From: Pseudoalteromonas sp. UG3-2
GTDB lineage: Bacteria > Pseudomonadota > Gammaproteobacteria > Enterobacterales > Alteromonadaceae
Length of the DNA: 64,000 nucleotides
NCBI RefSeq assembly: GCF_037120705.1
Contig: NZ_JAWLJU010000002.1
Location: forward strand, 1,178,001-1,242,000
Direction: 5' to 3'
Shown: positions 28,139 through 38,348 of the stretch, piece after piece
How the letters are laid out: each line of letters begins with the position of its first letter
How positions within the stretch are numbered: the stretch's first letter is position 1
Notes under the pieces: model-generated
The model's database searches: none
Seen by the model: the letters and a program-made list of their open reading frames with translations, nothing else
What the model was told of the DNA's origin: nothing
Translations under genes and position numbers: made by a program

Positions 28139-29145
28139 GATGACAGCGGGATCTTAAAGTGCACAATAAAACTATCTTGTTGTGGCTGCGCGGTAAAGTC
28201 AACCGCCTGACCATACTGTAAATGCAGCCTACGACGAATGTTATCCAGGCCTATGCCATGACCTTGGTGGGCGAGCGGCAGCTCGGGATTAAAGCTATTT
28301 TTAACGCTGATACACAGCATTGCCGCGTTTATTGCTATCGTTACTTCGATATCGGCACCGTTAGGGCTCGGCTCGACACCATGGATCACTGCATTTTCTA
28401 GTAGAGGTTGCAGTATTAAACTAGGAATACGTTGTTCATCAAGCCCCGATTCCACCTGCCACGTCACCCGTAACCGCTCAGCAAAACGCCACTTTTCTAA
28501 TTCTATATAAGATTGACACAGTGCAATTTCATGGTTGAGTGTGACTGCAGCTTTGTTGGCCATGGCAGCTTTTGATAATTCAGCCAAATTCAGTGCGGCC
28601 TGCTCCGCCGCTTTGCTATCCACGTGGCAGAGCTCAGCCACCATATTTAATGCGTTATATAAAAAGTGCGGTCGGATCCGTGCTTGTAAAGCGATTAACT
28701 CAGCCTCAGATAGCGCTTGGACATTGCCAATGTTATCTCTATAAATCGCTAAAAAATGCACAAATAAGGTTATCACAGCAATACAAATTGCCATATTGCG
28801 GCCCACGTCTAGAGTAAAGCTGCTGTCATCAATAAAGCCGAGCAACGCAAAAACAATAGGCACCACTAGGCTGGTTATAGCGCTACAGCTTACAAACACA
28901 CTGATCACTAAAATGGCTTCTTGCCAATCCGGTAAACGTTCACAGAAACGCTTTAACAGCGACAATATGGCCAGTGCACAAAACGCGGTAAAATGAATAA
29001 ATAAACTGGTGAGACCGAGGGATTGCCAAAATGGCATATTGCCTGCGAGGGTGTAGATAAAGGCTAGAAGCTGCGAGGTGACCAGCAGTGCTAGCACACC
29101 TCGCTCATTTAATAATGCAGATAACAACCGAATAGACGTTGCCAT
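28135..29145 (-). CDS. LytS/AlgZ-type sensor histidine kinase
   Basis: A 336-residue membrane kinase. About four hydrophobic segments fill residues 15-140, followed by the His_kinase (PF06580) motif LQARIRPHFLYNALNMVAEL with the phosphorylated histidine near 162, and an ATPase part with LLENAVIHGVEP and GHGIGLDNIRRRL. This family pairs with LytTR regulators, encoded here immediately downstream. It starts 12 bp after the ispH stop, so it may also be transcribed from the upstream ileS-ispH operon. No periplasmic sensor domain is seen; the signal is unknown. Confidence 0.87.
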   Translation of the reverse strand: MATSIRLLSALLNERGVLALLVTSQLLAFIYTLAGNMPFWQSLGLTSLFIHFTAFCALAILSLLKRFCERLPDWQEAILVISVFVSCSAITSLVVPIVFALLGFIDDSSFTLDVGRNMAICIAVITLFVHFLAIYRDNIGNVQALSEAELIALQARIRPHFLYNALNMVAELCHVDSKAAEQAALNLAELSKAAMANKAAVTLNHEIALCQSYIELEKWRFAERLRVTWQVESGLDEQRIPSLILQPLLENAVIHGVEPSPNGADIEVTIAINAAMLCISVKNSFNPELPLAHQGHGIGLDNIRRRLHLQYGQAVDFTAQPQQDSFIVHFKIPLSS

Positions 29146-29157
29146 CGGCTCAGCTCA

Positions 29158-30087
29158 CTACCTGAGCTCAACTGGAACGGCAAATACGACGTTCTCTTCT
29201 TGGCCTGGGTTTTCTACCACCTCTTGACCACCAAGATCTTTAAGGCGAGAAATAACTTGTTGCACCAAGACTTCTGGCGCCGATGCTCCGGCAGTAACGC
29301 CAACTTTAGCGACTTTGTCGAACCAGCTTTGGTCAATTGAGCTGGCGTCATCAATTAGATGAGCTTGAGTTCCCATCTTCACTGCCAGTTCACGCAAGCG
29401 GTTTGAGTTAGAGCTATTTTTTGCCCCCACAACCAGCAGTAAGTCGACTTTATCGGCCAAGTCGCGTACCGCATCTTGACGGTTTTGCGTGGCGTAGCAA
29501 ATATCGTCTTTACGCGGGCCACTGATGTTAGGAAACTTAGCACGTAAGGCATCGATAACATCTGCGGTGTCATCCACAGACAAGGTAGTTTGACTGCAAT
29601 AAAAAAGGTTATCAGGATTCTTTACTTGCAGCTTAGCCACGTCCTCAGGTTGTTCTACCAAGTAGATCCCGCCTTCAGCGTTATCATACTGGCCCATGGT
29701 ACCTTCAACTTCCGGATGACCATTATGACCAATCAGAACACACTCTATGCCTTTGCGGCTCGCGCGAGTGACTTCCATATGCACTTTTGTAACCAACGGG
29801 CAGGTAGCATCGAACACTTTTAACTCGCGACGCTTGGCTTCATTACGCACTTGTTGAGAAACCCCATGGGCGCTAAAAATAACAATGCTGTCGTCAGGCA
29901 CTTCATCGAGCTCTTCAACAAACACTGCGCCACGTGATTTCAGGCCATCCACAACGTATTTGTTATGTACCACTTCGTGACGTACGTAAATAGGTGCAGT
30001 GAAAATATCCAGTGCGCGTTCGACAATACTAATCGCACGGTCGACCCCAGCACAAAAGCCTCTTGGATTGGCCAGCAAAATCTCCAT
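29158..30087 (-). CDS. ispH: 4-hydroxy-3-methylbut-2-enyl diphosphate reductase
   Basis: Last enzyme of the MEP isoprenoid pathway: reduces HMBPP to IPP and DMAPP with a [4Fe-4S] cluster. The 309 residues contain the three cluster cysteines ([31 protein letters not shown]) and the active-site Glu/His ([15 protein letters not shown]). The start overlaps the fkpB stop by one base. It is the last gene of the conserved block from ribF. Confidence 0.97.
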   Translation of the reverse strand: MEILLANPRGFCAGVDRAISIVERALDIFTAPIYVRHEVVHNKYVVDGLKSRGAVFVEELDEVPDDSIVIFSAHGVSQQVRNEAKRRELKVFDATCPLVTKVHMEVTRASRKGIECVLIGHNGHPEVEGTMGQYDNAEGGIYLVEQPEDVAKLQVKNPDNLFYCSQTTLSVDDTADVIDALRAKFPNISGPRKDDICYATQNRQDAVRDLADKVDLLLVVGAKNSSNSNRLRELAVKMGTQAHLIDDASSIDQSWFDKVAKVGVTAGASAPEVLVQQVISRLKDLGGQEVVENPGQEENVVFAVPVELR

Positions 30088-30527
30088 TAGTTTTTCACCT
30101 CAAGGATTTCCACTTCAAATGTCACTCTTTGCCCTGCTAAAGGGTGATTAAAATCAATGGTCACAGAGTCACCAGCAACCTCTCTCACCAAACCAGGCAG
30201 CTCCGTACCATCCGGTTGAGTAAAAGCGATAATGGTGCCAACCTCAGCTGGGGTGTCGGCGCCAAATTTGCTTCTATCGACGTAATAAATATTATCTGGG
30301 TTAGGCTGCCCAAAGGCATCTTCTGGCGCCAGCTCAAATGACTTTTCGTCACCGGCCTGCAGCCCTAATAAACACTTTTCAAAGTTCTCTGTGAGGCTAC
30401 CATCGCCCATAAATAACTTTGCTGGTTTATTGTGGACTTTAGTTGAGTCAGCAGCCGAGCCATCTTCCAATTTGATAGAAAAGTGGAACAATACTTCCGA
30501 TTTTGCTCCAATAACTTGTTCACTCAC
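30087..30527 (-). CDS. fkpB: FKBP-type peptidyl-prolyl cis-trans isomerase FkpB (SlpA)
   Basis: A 146-residue SlyD-like FKBP. An FKBP core with an inserted flap ([29 protein letters not shown]) and [20 protein letters not shown] near the C-terminus. It lacks the His-rich metal-binding tail of SlyD. It is located between lspA and ispH, the usual place for fkpB, overlapping lspA by four bases. Confidence 0.94.
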   Translation of the reverse strand: MSEQVIGAKSEVLFHFSIKLEDGSAADSTKVHNKPAKLFMGDGSLTENFEKCLLGLQAGDEKSFELAPEDAFGQPNPDNIYYVDRSKFGADTPAEVGTIIAFTQPDGTELPGLVREVAGDSVTIDFNHPLAGQRVTFEVEILEVKN

Positions 30528-31027
30528 GAATTTTTCTCCTGTGGCTGATCACCACTGGTAAATGCATCGAAAATTAGTAGTGCAGCACCGCCTACAATCG
30601 CCATGTCTGCTATGTTAAAGGCTGGATAATGCCAATCTTGGTAGTAAAAATGCAAAAAGTCGATGACGTAACCATGGATGATCCTGTCATACAAATTGCC
30701 TACCGCACCACCTAATACCATCGCGTAAGCCATGCCGAGCTTCCAGTTTGAAGCAGGCAGTTTGCGTAACCAAAATACTAAAAGGGTGCTAATAACGATG
30801 GCAATGGCACTTAGAAAGTAACGTTGCCAACCACCGGCATCACTTAAAAAACTGAACGCCGCACCATAGTTATGCATGTAGGTTAGGTTAAAAATTGGCA
30901 GGATGTCGATAGACTCATACAGCTTCATCTCAGCCATCACTAGTGCTTTTGTCAGGTAGTCTACTGCAAACAGCAGTAGACTTAACCACAACCACACTAG
31001 ACCACTTTTGCGTGTCGTTTGTGTCAC
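30524..31027 (-). CDS. lspA: Lipoprotein signal peptidase II
   Basis: An inner-membrane aspartyl protease that cleaves prolipoprotein signals after lipid attachment; it would process the many lipoproteins of this window. The 167 residues form four membrane helices. The two catalytic aspartates lie in VGNLYDRIIHGYVIDFL and AFNIADMAIVGG. It begins 9 bp after the ileS stop. Confidence 0.96.
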   Translation of the reverse strand: MTQTTRKSGLVWLWLSLLLFAVDYLTKALVMAEMKLYESIDILPIFNLTYMHNYGAAFSFLSDAGGWQRYFLSAIAIVISTLLVFWLRKLPASNWKLGMAYAMVLGGAVGNLYDRIIHGYVIDFLHFYYQDWHYPAFNIADMAIVGGAALLIFDAFTSGDQPQEKNS

Positions 31028-31036
31028 GTTTTACTC

Positions 31037-33865
31037 CTAGGCAAATTGGCGCTGCTCGCCTTCGCCTTCAACGTTACTAATACAGCGGCCACAAATGTCT
31101 TGATGCTGTTCATGCTGACCAACATCATCACAATAATGCCAACAACGCTCACACTTTTGTGCGTCAGTCGCTGCAACCTGGATGAACAGTCCTTCAACCT
31201 CCGAAGCCACAGTGCCGTCAGGCTGACTGTCTACCACTTCAACCTTTGCTTTTGAAGTCAGTAATACGAAACGCAATTCTTCACCGATCGCATTGAGCTG
31301 CTCAGCTAAGTCGCTGCCTGTGTATAGGGTTACTTCTGCTTGCAAAGTGGCACCAATCACCTCTTCTTTACGAGCATTTTCTAATACGCGGTTAACTTCG
31401 TCACGCACAGCAAGCAGGTTTTGCCAGTAGTCATTGTCTAATGAACCGGTAGTCGCCCCCTCAATGGCATCGTACCAAGTATCAGCAAACACAAAGTCGC
31501 CACGTTCACCTGGTAGTACTTGCCAAATCTCTTGGGCTGTGAAGCTCATGATCGGTGCCATCCAACGAGTCATGGCTTCTGCAATATGGTACAAGGCAGA
31601 CTGACATGAACGGCGGGCATGACTGTCACTTTTCGCAGTGTATTGGCGATCTTTGATCACATCTAAGTAGAAAGAGCCCAGCTCACCAGTACAGAAGTTC
31701 ATCAGCTTTTGTGTCACTTGTAACATCTGATACTTGTCGTAAGCTGCGGTGATTTCTGTTTGTAATTGCGCAGCACGGGAAACGATCCAGCGATCCAACT
31801 CAACCATGTCTTCAATAGCAACCAGATCGGTTTTCGGATCAAAACCACTTAAGTTCGCCAACAAGTAGCGGCTGGTATTACGAATACGGCGGTAGCGGTC
31901 TGCAGAGCGCTTGAAGATTTCATCCGACACCGTCATTTCAGCGCTGTAATCACTTGAAGCCACCCATAAGCGCAGGATATCAGCGCCCAGCTTATTCATC
32001 ACGTCTTGCGGCGAGATCACATTACCCAGTGATTTTGACATCTTGCGGCCATTTTCATCCACAGTGAAGCCATGGGTAAGGACTTGTTTGTAAGGTGCAT
32101 GGCCATTAATCGCCACCGACGTCATCATCGATGACATAAACCAACCACGGTGTTGGTCAGAGCCTTCCAAGTAAAGGTCCGCCGGCCCGCTCAGTTCTTC
32201 GCGAGCATCCACAACACAGGCGTGGGTAACACCAGAATCAAACCAAACATCAAGGGTATCTTGTACTTTAATGTATTGCTCAGCATCAGCTTCGCTTAGC
32301 AAAGTACTTGGCTCGAGGTCATACCAAGCTTGAATGCCTTTTTCTTCCACCAACTTGGCGACGGCTTCAATCAAAGACTCGGTATCTGGGTGTAAATTAC
32401 CGGTGTCTTTGTCAACAAATAAAGCAATTGGCACACCCCAAGTACGTTGACGTGAAATACACCAGTCAGGACGACCTTCAACCATGTTGGCAATACGGCT
32501 TTCGCCCCACTCAGGTAGCCATTGTGTCTTTTTAATTTCGTTCAGTGAATCGGCACGCAGATTCGCTTGATCCATGCTAACGAACCACTGTGGTGTGGCA
32601 CGGAAGATAATCGGTGTTTTATGGCGCCAACAATGAGGGTAACTGTGCGTTAGCGCTTTATGACGTAGCAAGGCGCCCTTCTCAGTCAGTACCTCGATAA
32701 CATTATCGTTGGCTTTAAATACGTGCTGGCCTGCAAACAGCGGTGTGTCAGGTAAGTAAACGCCATTAGCCCCTACTGGGTTTGCCACTTCAAGGCCATA
32801 ATCTAGACCGGCACTGAAGTCTTCCTGACCGTGTCCTGGAGCGGTATGTACGATACCGGTACCTGAATCAGTGGTGACATGCTCACCAAGAATAACGGGG
32901 ACATCAAAATCATAGAATGGGTGACCCACACGGAGGTTTTCGAGTGCTTCACCTTTGACATAACCCAGCACGTGGTAATGCTTAAAGCCAAAGCGGTCAA
33001 CTGCGTCGTTTACCAGCTCTGAGCCCAGCACTAAGCGCTGCTCTTGGCCTTCGTCTTCAATTTGTACCAAGGCGTACTCAAGGCCACCATGCACGGCAAC
33101 CGCGCGGTTAGCAGGCAGAGTCCACGGTGTGGTGGTCCAAATTGCTGTGCTTACTTGGCCTTTGCCTTCATGCCCTGCTGCCAAATCAAAAGCAGCGATT
33201 ACCGCGGCTTGATCAACAAAGGTAAACTTAACATCGATAGCAGGTGACTGTTTATCTTGGTATTCTACTTCGGCTTCTGCCAAGGCTGATCCGCAATCTG
33301 TACACCAATGCACCGGCTTAGCGCCTTTGTGCAGGTGACCATTTTTGATGATGCGGCCTAATACACGAATGGCATTGGCTTCAAAGTCAAAGTTCATGGT
33401 CAAATACGGCTTGTCCCAATCGCCTAACACACCTAAACGTTTAAAGTCTGTTTTTTGCCCTTCAACTTGCTTTTTCGCGTATTCACGGCACTTTTCACGG
33501 AACTCAGCAACCGATACTTTTTTGCCAGGCTTACCGACTTTCTTTTCTACTTGCAGTTCAATAGGCAAACCATGACAGTCCCAGCCAGGCACGTAAGGTG
33601 CATCAAAATCGGCAAGGGTTTTAGATTTAATAATAATGTCTTTGAGGATTTTATTTACTGAGTGACCAAGGTGAATATTACCATTTGCATACGGAGGACC
33701 GTCATGCAAAATAAATGGCTTTTTACCTTGTTTCGCTGTGCGGATCTGACCATAAAGATCAGCTTCATACCATTTTTTTAGCATCTTTGGTTCGCGTTGC
33801 GCCAAATTACCACGCATCGGAAACTCGGTTTCCGGAAGATTTAAAGTATGTTTGTAGTCGCTCAT
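31037..33865 (-). CDS. ileS: Isoleucyl-tRNA synthetase
   Basis: A class I synthetase of 942 residues charging tRNA-Ile. Signature motifs are [11 protein letters not shown] (HIGH box) near residue 64, KMSKSLGN (KMSKS loop) near 607, and a CP1 editing domain between them ([16 protein letters not shown]). The C-terminal zinc finger CERCWHYC...CGRC is complete, as in the mupirocin-sensitive bacterial type. It is part of the ribF-ileS-lspA-fkpB-ispH operon. Confidence 0.98.
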   Translation of the reverse strand: MSDYKHTLNLPETEFPMRGNLAQREPKMLKKWYEADLYGQIRTAKQGKKPFILHDGPPYANGNIHLGHSVNKILKDIIIKSKTLADFDAPYVPGWDCHGLPIELQVEKKVGKPGKKVSVAEFREKCREYAKKQVEGQKTDFKRLGVLGDWDKPYLTMNFDFEANAIRVLGRIIKNGHLHKGAKPVHWCTDCGSALAEAEVEYQDKQSPAIDVKFTFVDQAAVIAAFDLAAGHEGKGQVSTAIWTTTPWTLPANRAVAVHGGLEYALVQIEDEGQEQRLVLGSELVNDAVDRFGFKHYHVLGYVKGEALENLRVGHPFYDFDVPVILGEHVTTDSGTGIVHTAPGHGQEDFSAGLDYGLEVANPVGANGVYLPDTPLFAGQHVFKANDNVIEVLTEKGALLRHKALTHSYPHCWRHKTPIIFRATPQWFVSMDQANLRADSLNEIKKTQWLPEWGESRIANMVEGRPDWCISRQRTWGVPIALFVDKDTGNLHPDTESLIEAVAKLVEEKGIQAWYDLEPSTLLSEADAEQYIKVQDTLDVWFDSGVTHACVVDAREELSGPADLYLEGSDQHRGWFMSSMMTSVAINGHAPYKQVLTHGFTVDENGRKMSKSLGNVISPQDVMNKLGADILRLWVASSDYSAEMTVSDEIFKRSADRYRRIRNTSRYLLANLSGFDPKTDLVAIEDMVELDRWIVSRAAQLQTEITAAYDKYQMLQVTQKLMNFCTGELGSFYLDVIKDRQYTAKSDSHARRSCQSALYHIAEAMTRWMAPIMSFTAQEIWQVLPGERGDFVFADTWYDAIEGATTGSLDNDYWQNLLAVRDEVNRVLENARKEEVIGATLQAEVTLYTGSDLAEQLNAIGEELRFVLLTSKAKVEVVDSQPDGTVASEVEGLFIQVAATDAQKCERCWHYCDDVGQHEQHQDICGRCISNVEGEGEQRQFA

Positions 33866-33886
33866 TTATCCTACTTTCCGTATCGG

Positions 33887-34813
33887 CTACGTTAAAGAAA
33901 AACACTGTTTAGCTGCGCTAACATCGCGGCTGATTTGCTCTGTAAGCTGAGACAGTGTTTCGAATTTTTGTTCATCGCGAAGCTTTTCTATGAGCTCCAC
34001 TTTCATAAATTGACCATAAATGGTCTCACTAAAGTTAAACAGGTGAACTTCTAATAAAGCTTTAGTCCCATTTAACGTCGGTTTGTTACCTACATTGGCA
34101 ACACCGTAATAACTCTGTTGCTTCACGGTCGCTTTCACTGCATACACCCCTTTAACCGGACTAACCTGCCGTTTAAGGGCGATATTGGCCGTGCGAAAAC
34201 CCAGCTCTCTGCCTTTTTTCCAACCATGAATGACACGGCCTGATATAGCATAAGTATGACCTAGCATTTCGTGAGCTTGGTTCAAGTCGCCAACCGCTAA
34301 GGCTTGGCGTACTAATGTGCTACTGACACGGCAATCTTGCTTGCGAAAACTGGCCGTATCTTTCACTTTCATACCCAAGGGCTCGCCCACTCGCTTTAGC
34401 ATGGCAAAGTCCCCGGCGCGCTCACGGCCGAAACGAAAATCGTCGCCGACGGTCAATGCCTTAGTGCCAAGCTTAGCAACTAACACCTGTTTTATAAATT
34501 GCTCTGCATCTTGCGCGGCAAATTTACGGTTAAAGTTAACGCAAATAACCCGCTCAATTCCAAGCTCTTTTAATAACACCAGTTTATCGCGCAGTCGCGT
34601 TAACCTGGCAGGTGCTCGGTCTTTGGCAAAAAACTCAAGCGGCTGTGGCTCAAACAACATCACCGTACTCGGCAATTGGTAGTGCTTTGCGTCGCTTATG
34701 AGCCCCTTCAAAACCTCTACATGTCCAAGATGAACTCCGTCAAAGTTTCCAATCGTCAACACGCAACCGAAATGATGCGGTCGAATATTATGGATCCCTC
34801 GGATTAGTTGCAT
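33887..34813 (-). CDS. ribF: Bifunctional riboflavin kinase/FAD synthetase
   Basis: Makes FMN and then FAD from riboflavin. The 308-residue protein has an N-terminal nucleotidyltransferase domain (LTIGNFDGVHLGHVEVL, a HIGH-like motif; VGDDFRFGRERAG) and a C-terminal riboflavin kinase (GRVIHGWKKGRELGFRTANI, KPTLNGTKALLEVHLF). The ATG at 34811-34813 (MQLIRGIHNIRP) is the family start; eight extra upstream codons are unlikely. It is followed 21 bp later by ileS. Confidence 0.96.
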   Translation of the reverse strand: MQLIRGIHNIRPHHFGCVLTIGNFDGVHLGHVEVLKGLISDAKHYQLPSTVMLFEPQPLEFFAKDRAPARLTRLRDKLVLLKELGIERVICVNFNRKFAAQDAEQFIKQVLVAKLGTKALTVGDDFRFGRERAGDFAMLKRVGEPLGMKVKDTASFRKQDCRVSSTLVRQALAVGDLNQAHEMLGHTYAISGRVIHGWKKGRELGFRTANIALKRQVSPVKGVYAVKATVKQQSYYGVANVGNKPTLNGTKALLEVHLFNFSETIYGQFMKVELIEKLRDEQKFETLSQLTEQISRDVSAAKQCFSLT

Positions 34814-34881
34814 AGTGCTCGTGCCTTTGTGCAGCAAATATCAAAGAGCCCGATTATACCCAAGTTAGTTGAAAATGCGAA

Positions 34882-36444
34882 TCAAGCCTCTTTGATTGTG
34901 TGTAATCTAATACCCAAGCAGTAAAGTAAACCAAAGTAGCTCACCATTGCCACCGCCATTAGGCCGCTAAGCAGTGTAATTTGATCCACTAAGCTCCAGC
35001 TAAGCCAAGCGAACTGAATGCTGAGATAATACACTCCAGTGGCCATGCACAGAGCAGCAAAAAGACATTTAAAGGTAAACTGTAATGAAAAGGCGCTGAA
35101 CTGATAAACCTGTTGCTGTGATAACCTGCGGTATAATAGCCAAGCATTGCACGAAGCCGACAGCGAGGTGGCCAGTGCTAACCCCAAATAGCCAATAAAT
35201 GGCGCTAAAATCAAATTAAACACCATGTTTAAAACCATGGTGATAATTCCAATTCTTACTGGGGTTTTGGTGTCTTGACGAGCATAAAACCCCGGCGCCA
35301 ACACCTTAATCAACATAAAGCTCAATAAGCCGACGGAGTATGCTGCAACTCCCATGCTCACCTTGTCTATGTTATCTGCATTTTGTGACACAAACTCACC
35401 GTGGCCGAACAGCACCGCAATAATCAGTGGGCTAATCACCATTAGACCCAGCATGGCCGGCAAACCAAGAAAAATAACGAACCTCACTCCCCAGTCTAGC
35501 GTTTTTTGAAAGTCCTGCAGCTTTTGCCCTGCGTGCAACTTAGACAGTGCCGGTAAAATCACCGTAGCAATACCGATACCAAACAAGCCTAATGGAAATT
35601 CAATTAAGCGGTCTGAGTAATACAACCAAGCAATGGAGCCGGTAACTAAAAAAGAAGCAATCACCGTATCAAGCAGCAGGTTAATTTGACTTACCGACAC
35701 CCCAAACATGGCGGGGATCATCAGTTTTCTTACTTTGCTAATTTCCGGGCTATGCCATGCAAACTTGGGCCGGCTTAGAACCTTAAGCCGCAATAAGAAA
35801 GGCAACTGAAACAGTAACTGCACCACGCCACCGATAAATACGCCCAGCGCCAACGCATAGGCCCCCTCGCTAAAGGTATCGTGCAGTAAAATAGCGCAAG
35901 AGATAATGGCCACGTTCAGCAACACAGGAGTAAACGCTGCGGCTGCAAAGCGGTTGTAAACATTGAGTACAGCGCCACTGAGCGCAACCAAAGAAATAAA
36001 AAATAAATAGGGAAAGGTTAATTTCAATAGTGCGCTGGCTAAAACAAACTTTTCAGCATCCCCGCCACCTTGCCACCAATCAATAAACCAGCTGGTGCCA
36101 AACAGTGCTGCAATCACTGGTGAGCCAATGACCCCAAGCAAGGTCACTAGCAGTAAAATGGTTCCTAGCGTACCTGCCGCTTGAGCCACAAAAATACGCA
36201 CCTTATCGTCACCGTGTTGCTCTTTTATTTCAGACAGCACTGGCACGAAGGCTTGGGCAAACGCCCCTTCGGCGAATAGTCGACGTAAAAAGTTAGGAAT
36301 GCGGTTGGCAAACAAAAAAACGTCCGCGGCGAGCCCTGCACCGAGTAAATTGGCCACCACGGCATCGCGAACCAGTCCCAAAATACGCGATATCATGGTC
36401 ATGGCACTGACAATCATGCCTGATTTAAATAACCCTTTTGCCAC
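34882..36444 (-). CDS. murJ: Lipid II flippase MurJ
   Basis: A 520-residue polytopic MOP-family protein (about 14 membrane helices) that moves lipid II to the outer face of the inner membrane for peptidoglycan synthesis. The N-terminus KSGMIVSAMTMISRILGLVRDAVVANLLGAG and RLFAEGAFAQAFVPV are family hallmarks. The start is GTG at 36442-36444 behind AAGGAG. It is divergent from rpsT, separated by a MITE-bearing region, in the same order as in Pseudomonas. Confidence 0.96.
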   Translation of the reverse strand: MAKGLFKSGMIVSAMTMISRILGLVRDAVVANLLGAGLAADVFLFANRIPNFLRRLFAEGAFAQAFVPVLSEIKEQHGDDKVRIFVAQAAGTLGTILLLVTLLGVIGSPVIAALFGTSWFIDWWQGGGDAEKFVLASALLKLTFPYLFFISLVALSGAVLNVYNRFAAAAFTPVLLNVAIISCAILLHDTFSEGAYALALGVFIGGVVQLLFQLPFLLRLKVLSRPKFAWHSPEISKVRKLMIPAMFGVSVSQINLLLDTVIASFLVTGSIAWLYYSDRLIEFPLGLFGIGIATVILPALSKLHAGQKLQDFQKTLDWGVRFVIFLGLPAMLGLMVISPLIIAVLFGHGEFVSQNADNIDKVSMGVAAYSVGLLSFMLIKVLAPGFYARQDTKTPVRIGIITMVLNMVFNLILAPFIGYLGLALATSLSASCNAWLLYRRLSQQQVYQFSAFSLQFTFKCLFAALCMATGVYYLSIQFAWLSWSLVDQITLLSGLMAVAMVSYFGLLYCLGIRLHTIKEA

Positions 36445-36583
36445 CTTAACTCCTTAATTCTGTGAATTGCGGCAAATTATGCCACAGACACAGCGCATTT
36501 AGCACTAGGCGCAGTCTTTCAGCTTTGCTACAATAGCGCCATTAACTGAGGTATGCCGATTTCACTTGTGGGATCTTGGGCTA

Positions 36584-36744
36584 ATACCGATTCGCTTAAT
36601 TAAGTGGTCCATTTGAGGCAAGAAAATTCTGTCGATAACAAGGCTAAAATTTTGCTATTTAGTTGTTCTAAATAAGAAATTTTTAACGCAGTTAGCGTCA
36701 AATTTACTCCCTCAAATTGAGCAAGTATTAATGCGGATTGGTAT
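36584..36744. mobile_element. MITE-like non-coding repeat, copy 1 (161 bp)
   Basis: The ends ATACCGATTCGCTTAATT and ATTAATGCGGATTGGTAT are imperfect inverted repeats. The interior is nearly identical to 52398-52559 (for example GCTATTTAGTTGTTCTAAA and AACGCAGTTAGCGTCAAA) and has its own hairpins. It encodes nothing, which fits a transposase-less element mobilised in trans. It lies between the murJ and rpsT promoters. Confidence 0.85.
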
Positions 36745-36960
36745 AATACTTTAGTTCAAACCTGAGATGTTCAAGGCACTTAGAGAGGAATTCTTCCTCA
36801 CATAATAAGTATCTGTTGGGATATTACGGGTGTACTTAATCCAAGACTGCGATGGTTGCTTTCGCGATAAGCCAAGCCTTTCACAGTCAGGTTAAGGATA
36901 GAGAATAACCCAAGTGGTATCTTGGGTAATGAACATTAGGCCGCGCTTGTTAATTTTTGA
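36745..36960. other. Intergenic leader region upstream of rpsT
   Basis: No gene is supported. The stretch lies between the MITE-like element and the rpsT promoter and carries no clear motif apart from short imperfect repeats. Confidence 0.4.
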
Positions 36961-36989
36961 TTGACTTTTGCGATTAAAACAGGCATATT
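36961..36989 (+). promoter_or_regulatory. Sigma-70 promoter of rpsT
   Basis: TTGACT at 36961-36966 and CATATT at 36984-36989 with 17-bp spacing lie about 48 bp before the rpsT start. Both boxes are near consensus, as expected for a ribosomal protein gene. Confidence 0.7.
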
Positions 36990-37036
36990 CCTCGGCCTTT
37001 AAATTAAGCTTATTTTAAGATTGTTAGGAGCAAACC

Positions 37037-37297
37037 TTGGCTAACATCAAGTCTGCAAAAAAACGCGCTATCACTAGCGAAAAGCGTCGCAAGCACAACG
37101 CAAGCCGTCGTTCAATGATGCGTACATACTTCAAAAAAGTAATCGCTGCTATTGAAGCTGGTGATAAAGAAGCTGCAACTCAAGCATTTGCAGTTGCAAC
37201 ACCTATCCTAGACCGTTACGCAACTAAGGGTCTAATCCACAAAAACAAAGCTGCTCGTCATAAGAGCCGCCTAGCTGCTAAAATCAAAGCGCTTTAA
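37037..37297 (+). CDS. rpsT: 30S ribosomal protein S20
   Basis: An 86-residue primary 16S rRNA binding protein. The sequence [30 protein letters not shown] is the conserved S20 N-terminus, and the protein is Lys/Arg/Ala-rich throughout. The start is TTG at 37037 with AGGAG upstream, the same unusual UUG initiation known for E. coli rpsT, where it limits translation and takes part in autoregulation. It is divergent from murJ. Confidence 0.98.
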   Translation: MANIKSAKKRAITSEKRRKHNASRRSMMRTYFKKVIAAIEAGDKEAATQAFAVATPILDRYATKGLIHKNKAARHKSRLAAKIKAL

Positions 37298-37312
37298 TTT
37301 GTTGCTGGATTG

Positions 37313-37340
37313 AAAAAACCGACGTTAAGTCGGTTTTTTT
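37313..37340 (+). terminator. Intrinsic terminator of rpsT
   Basis: The stem AAAAAACCGAC / GTCGGTTTTTT with loop GTTAA, followed by a T-run, lies 15 bp after the stop. Nearly ideal. Confidence 0.92.
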
Positions 37341-37401
37341 ATGCCTAAAATTCACCCCACCGACAAGCTCTTTGTCTGCAGGGCTATATCTATTCTGAGC
37401 A

Positions 37402-37785
37402 TTATGCTATTTCTAAGTCTGGATAGAACTTTTTCAGCATGGCGGCAATTTTTTTCGGTGAAAATGGCTTAACCACAAACCCCTTAGCACCACGCTCAAT
37501 GGCGTCTTTGACGTTGTCCACCGTGGAGTGAGCCGATACCATGACGACATTGATGTTGGGGTTGATATCATTTAAGGTCGCGATCAGCTCTTTGCCATCA
37601 CCGTCGGGTAACTCTATGTCTAAAAAAACAATATCAAAATGTTCTTCTTCACAAGACTTTACACACTGTGTTGCGGTTGACGCCTCCTTAACATGATCGA
37701 TGCCAAGATGCATGAGGGTTTGATGCAAAAAGCTGCGAACTGTTCCTACATCATCAACAATTAAAATCGAGATACTTTGATCCAT
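37402..37785 (-). CDS. Stand-alone CheY-like receiver protein
   Basis: A 127-residue response regulator with only a receiver domain: DD at about 11-12, phosphoacceptor in DIVFLDIELPDGDG near 56, Thr/Ser switch in VVMVSAHS near 84, and Lys in GFVVKPFSPKKI near 106. There is no output domain, so it presumably acts through protein contacts, as CheY does. It has no kinase neighbour, and its partner is unknown. Confidence 0.88.
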   Translation of the reverse strand: MDQSISILIVDDVGTVRSFLHQTLMHLGIDHVKEASTATQCVKSCEEEHFDIVFLDIELPDGDGKELIATLNDINPNINVVMVSAHSTVDNVKDAIERGAKGFVVKPFSPKKIAAMLKKFYPDLEIA

Positions 37786-37877
37786 AGTCCTTTCCCGTAG
37801 GCTGTCGTGTAAAAGTGCGCTATTATATTCAGCATAGAAGCATTATAGAGACCTGCAACTAAAAGGCTACTTTAAGC

Positions 37878-38348
37878 ATGGCAAAACCATCAAAAAAACA
37901 ATCGCTTTTAGGCCAAACTCAGCCACCTAAAAAAAAGCGCCCCAGCAACAGTAAAAACCGCCGACCTTCACCTCAGCAAGCCGCTGCAATGAGAGCACAA
38001 CAAGCTGCCGCCTTGCAAGCACAACAGGCTGCAGTGGAGTCAGAGAAGCCCAAAAGTAAAACAAAATGGCTAGTTGCTGCTGTTTTAGCTGTTGTGTTTA
38101 TACTGTTCCCCAAGCCTCAGTTAATTACCTATGAAAAGCTTGGTTTAGTGGCTGAAAGTGTATACTGGCCAGGGCTGCCAGGGGTTAGCCCAATGCTATT
38201 TGATTCTAACCTGCATGCCAAATCTGCCCTGGATCGCAACACCCTTTACCTGTGCTACGATTTACAAAACCCAGACAGCTGTCAAAAGTATAAAATCATC
38301 AAACAACAAGGTTTTATGGCGGCCATGATGAAGCTGGTATCAGGCTAG
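37878..38348 (+). CDS. Unknown single-pass membrane protein with basic cytoplasmic tail
   Basis: A 156-residue protein not recognised. The first 60 residues are Lys/Pro/Gln-rich and low-complexity (QPPKKKRPSNSKNRR, alanine-glutamine repeats AAMRAQQAAALQAQQAA). One membrane helix follows (WLVAAVLAVVFILF, about 68-81), then about 75 residues with two cysteines (LYLCYDLQNPDSC) presumably in the periplasm. By the positive-inside rule the basic tail is cytoplasmic. It is divergent from the receiver gene; its product could be its partner, but nothing in the sequence shows this. Confidence 0.72.
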   Translation: MAKPSKKQSLLGQTQPPKKKRPSNSKNRRPSPQQAAAMRAQQAAALQAQQAAVESEKPKSKTKWLVAAVLAVVFILFPKPQLITYEKLGLVAESVYWPGLPGVSPMLFDSNLHAKSALDRNTLYLCYDLQNPDSCQKYKIIKQQGFMAAMMKLVSG

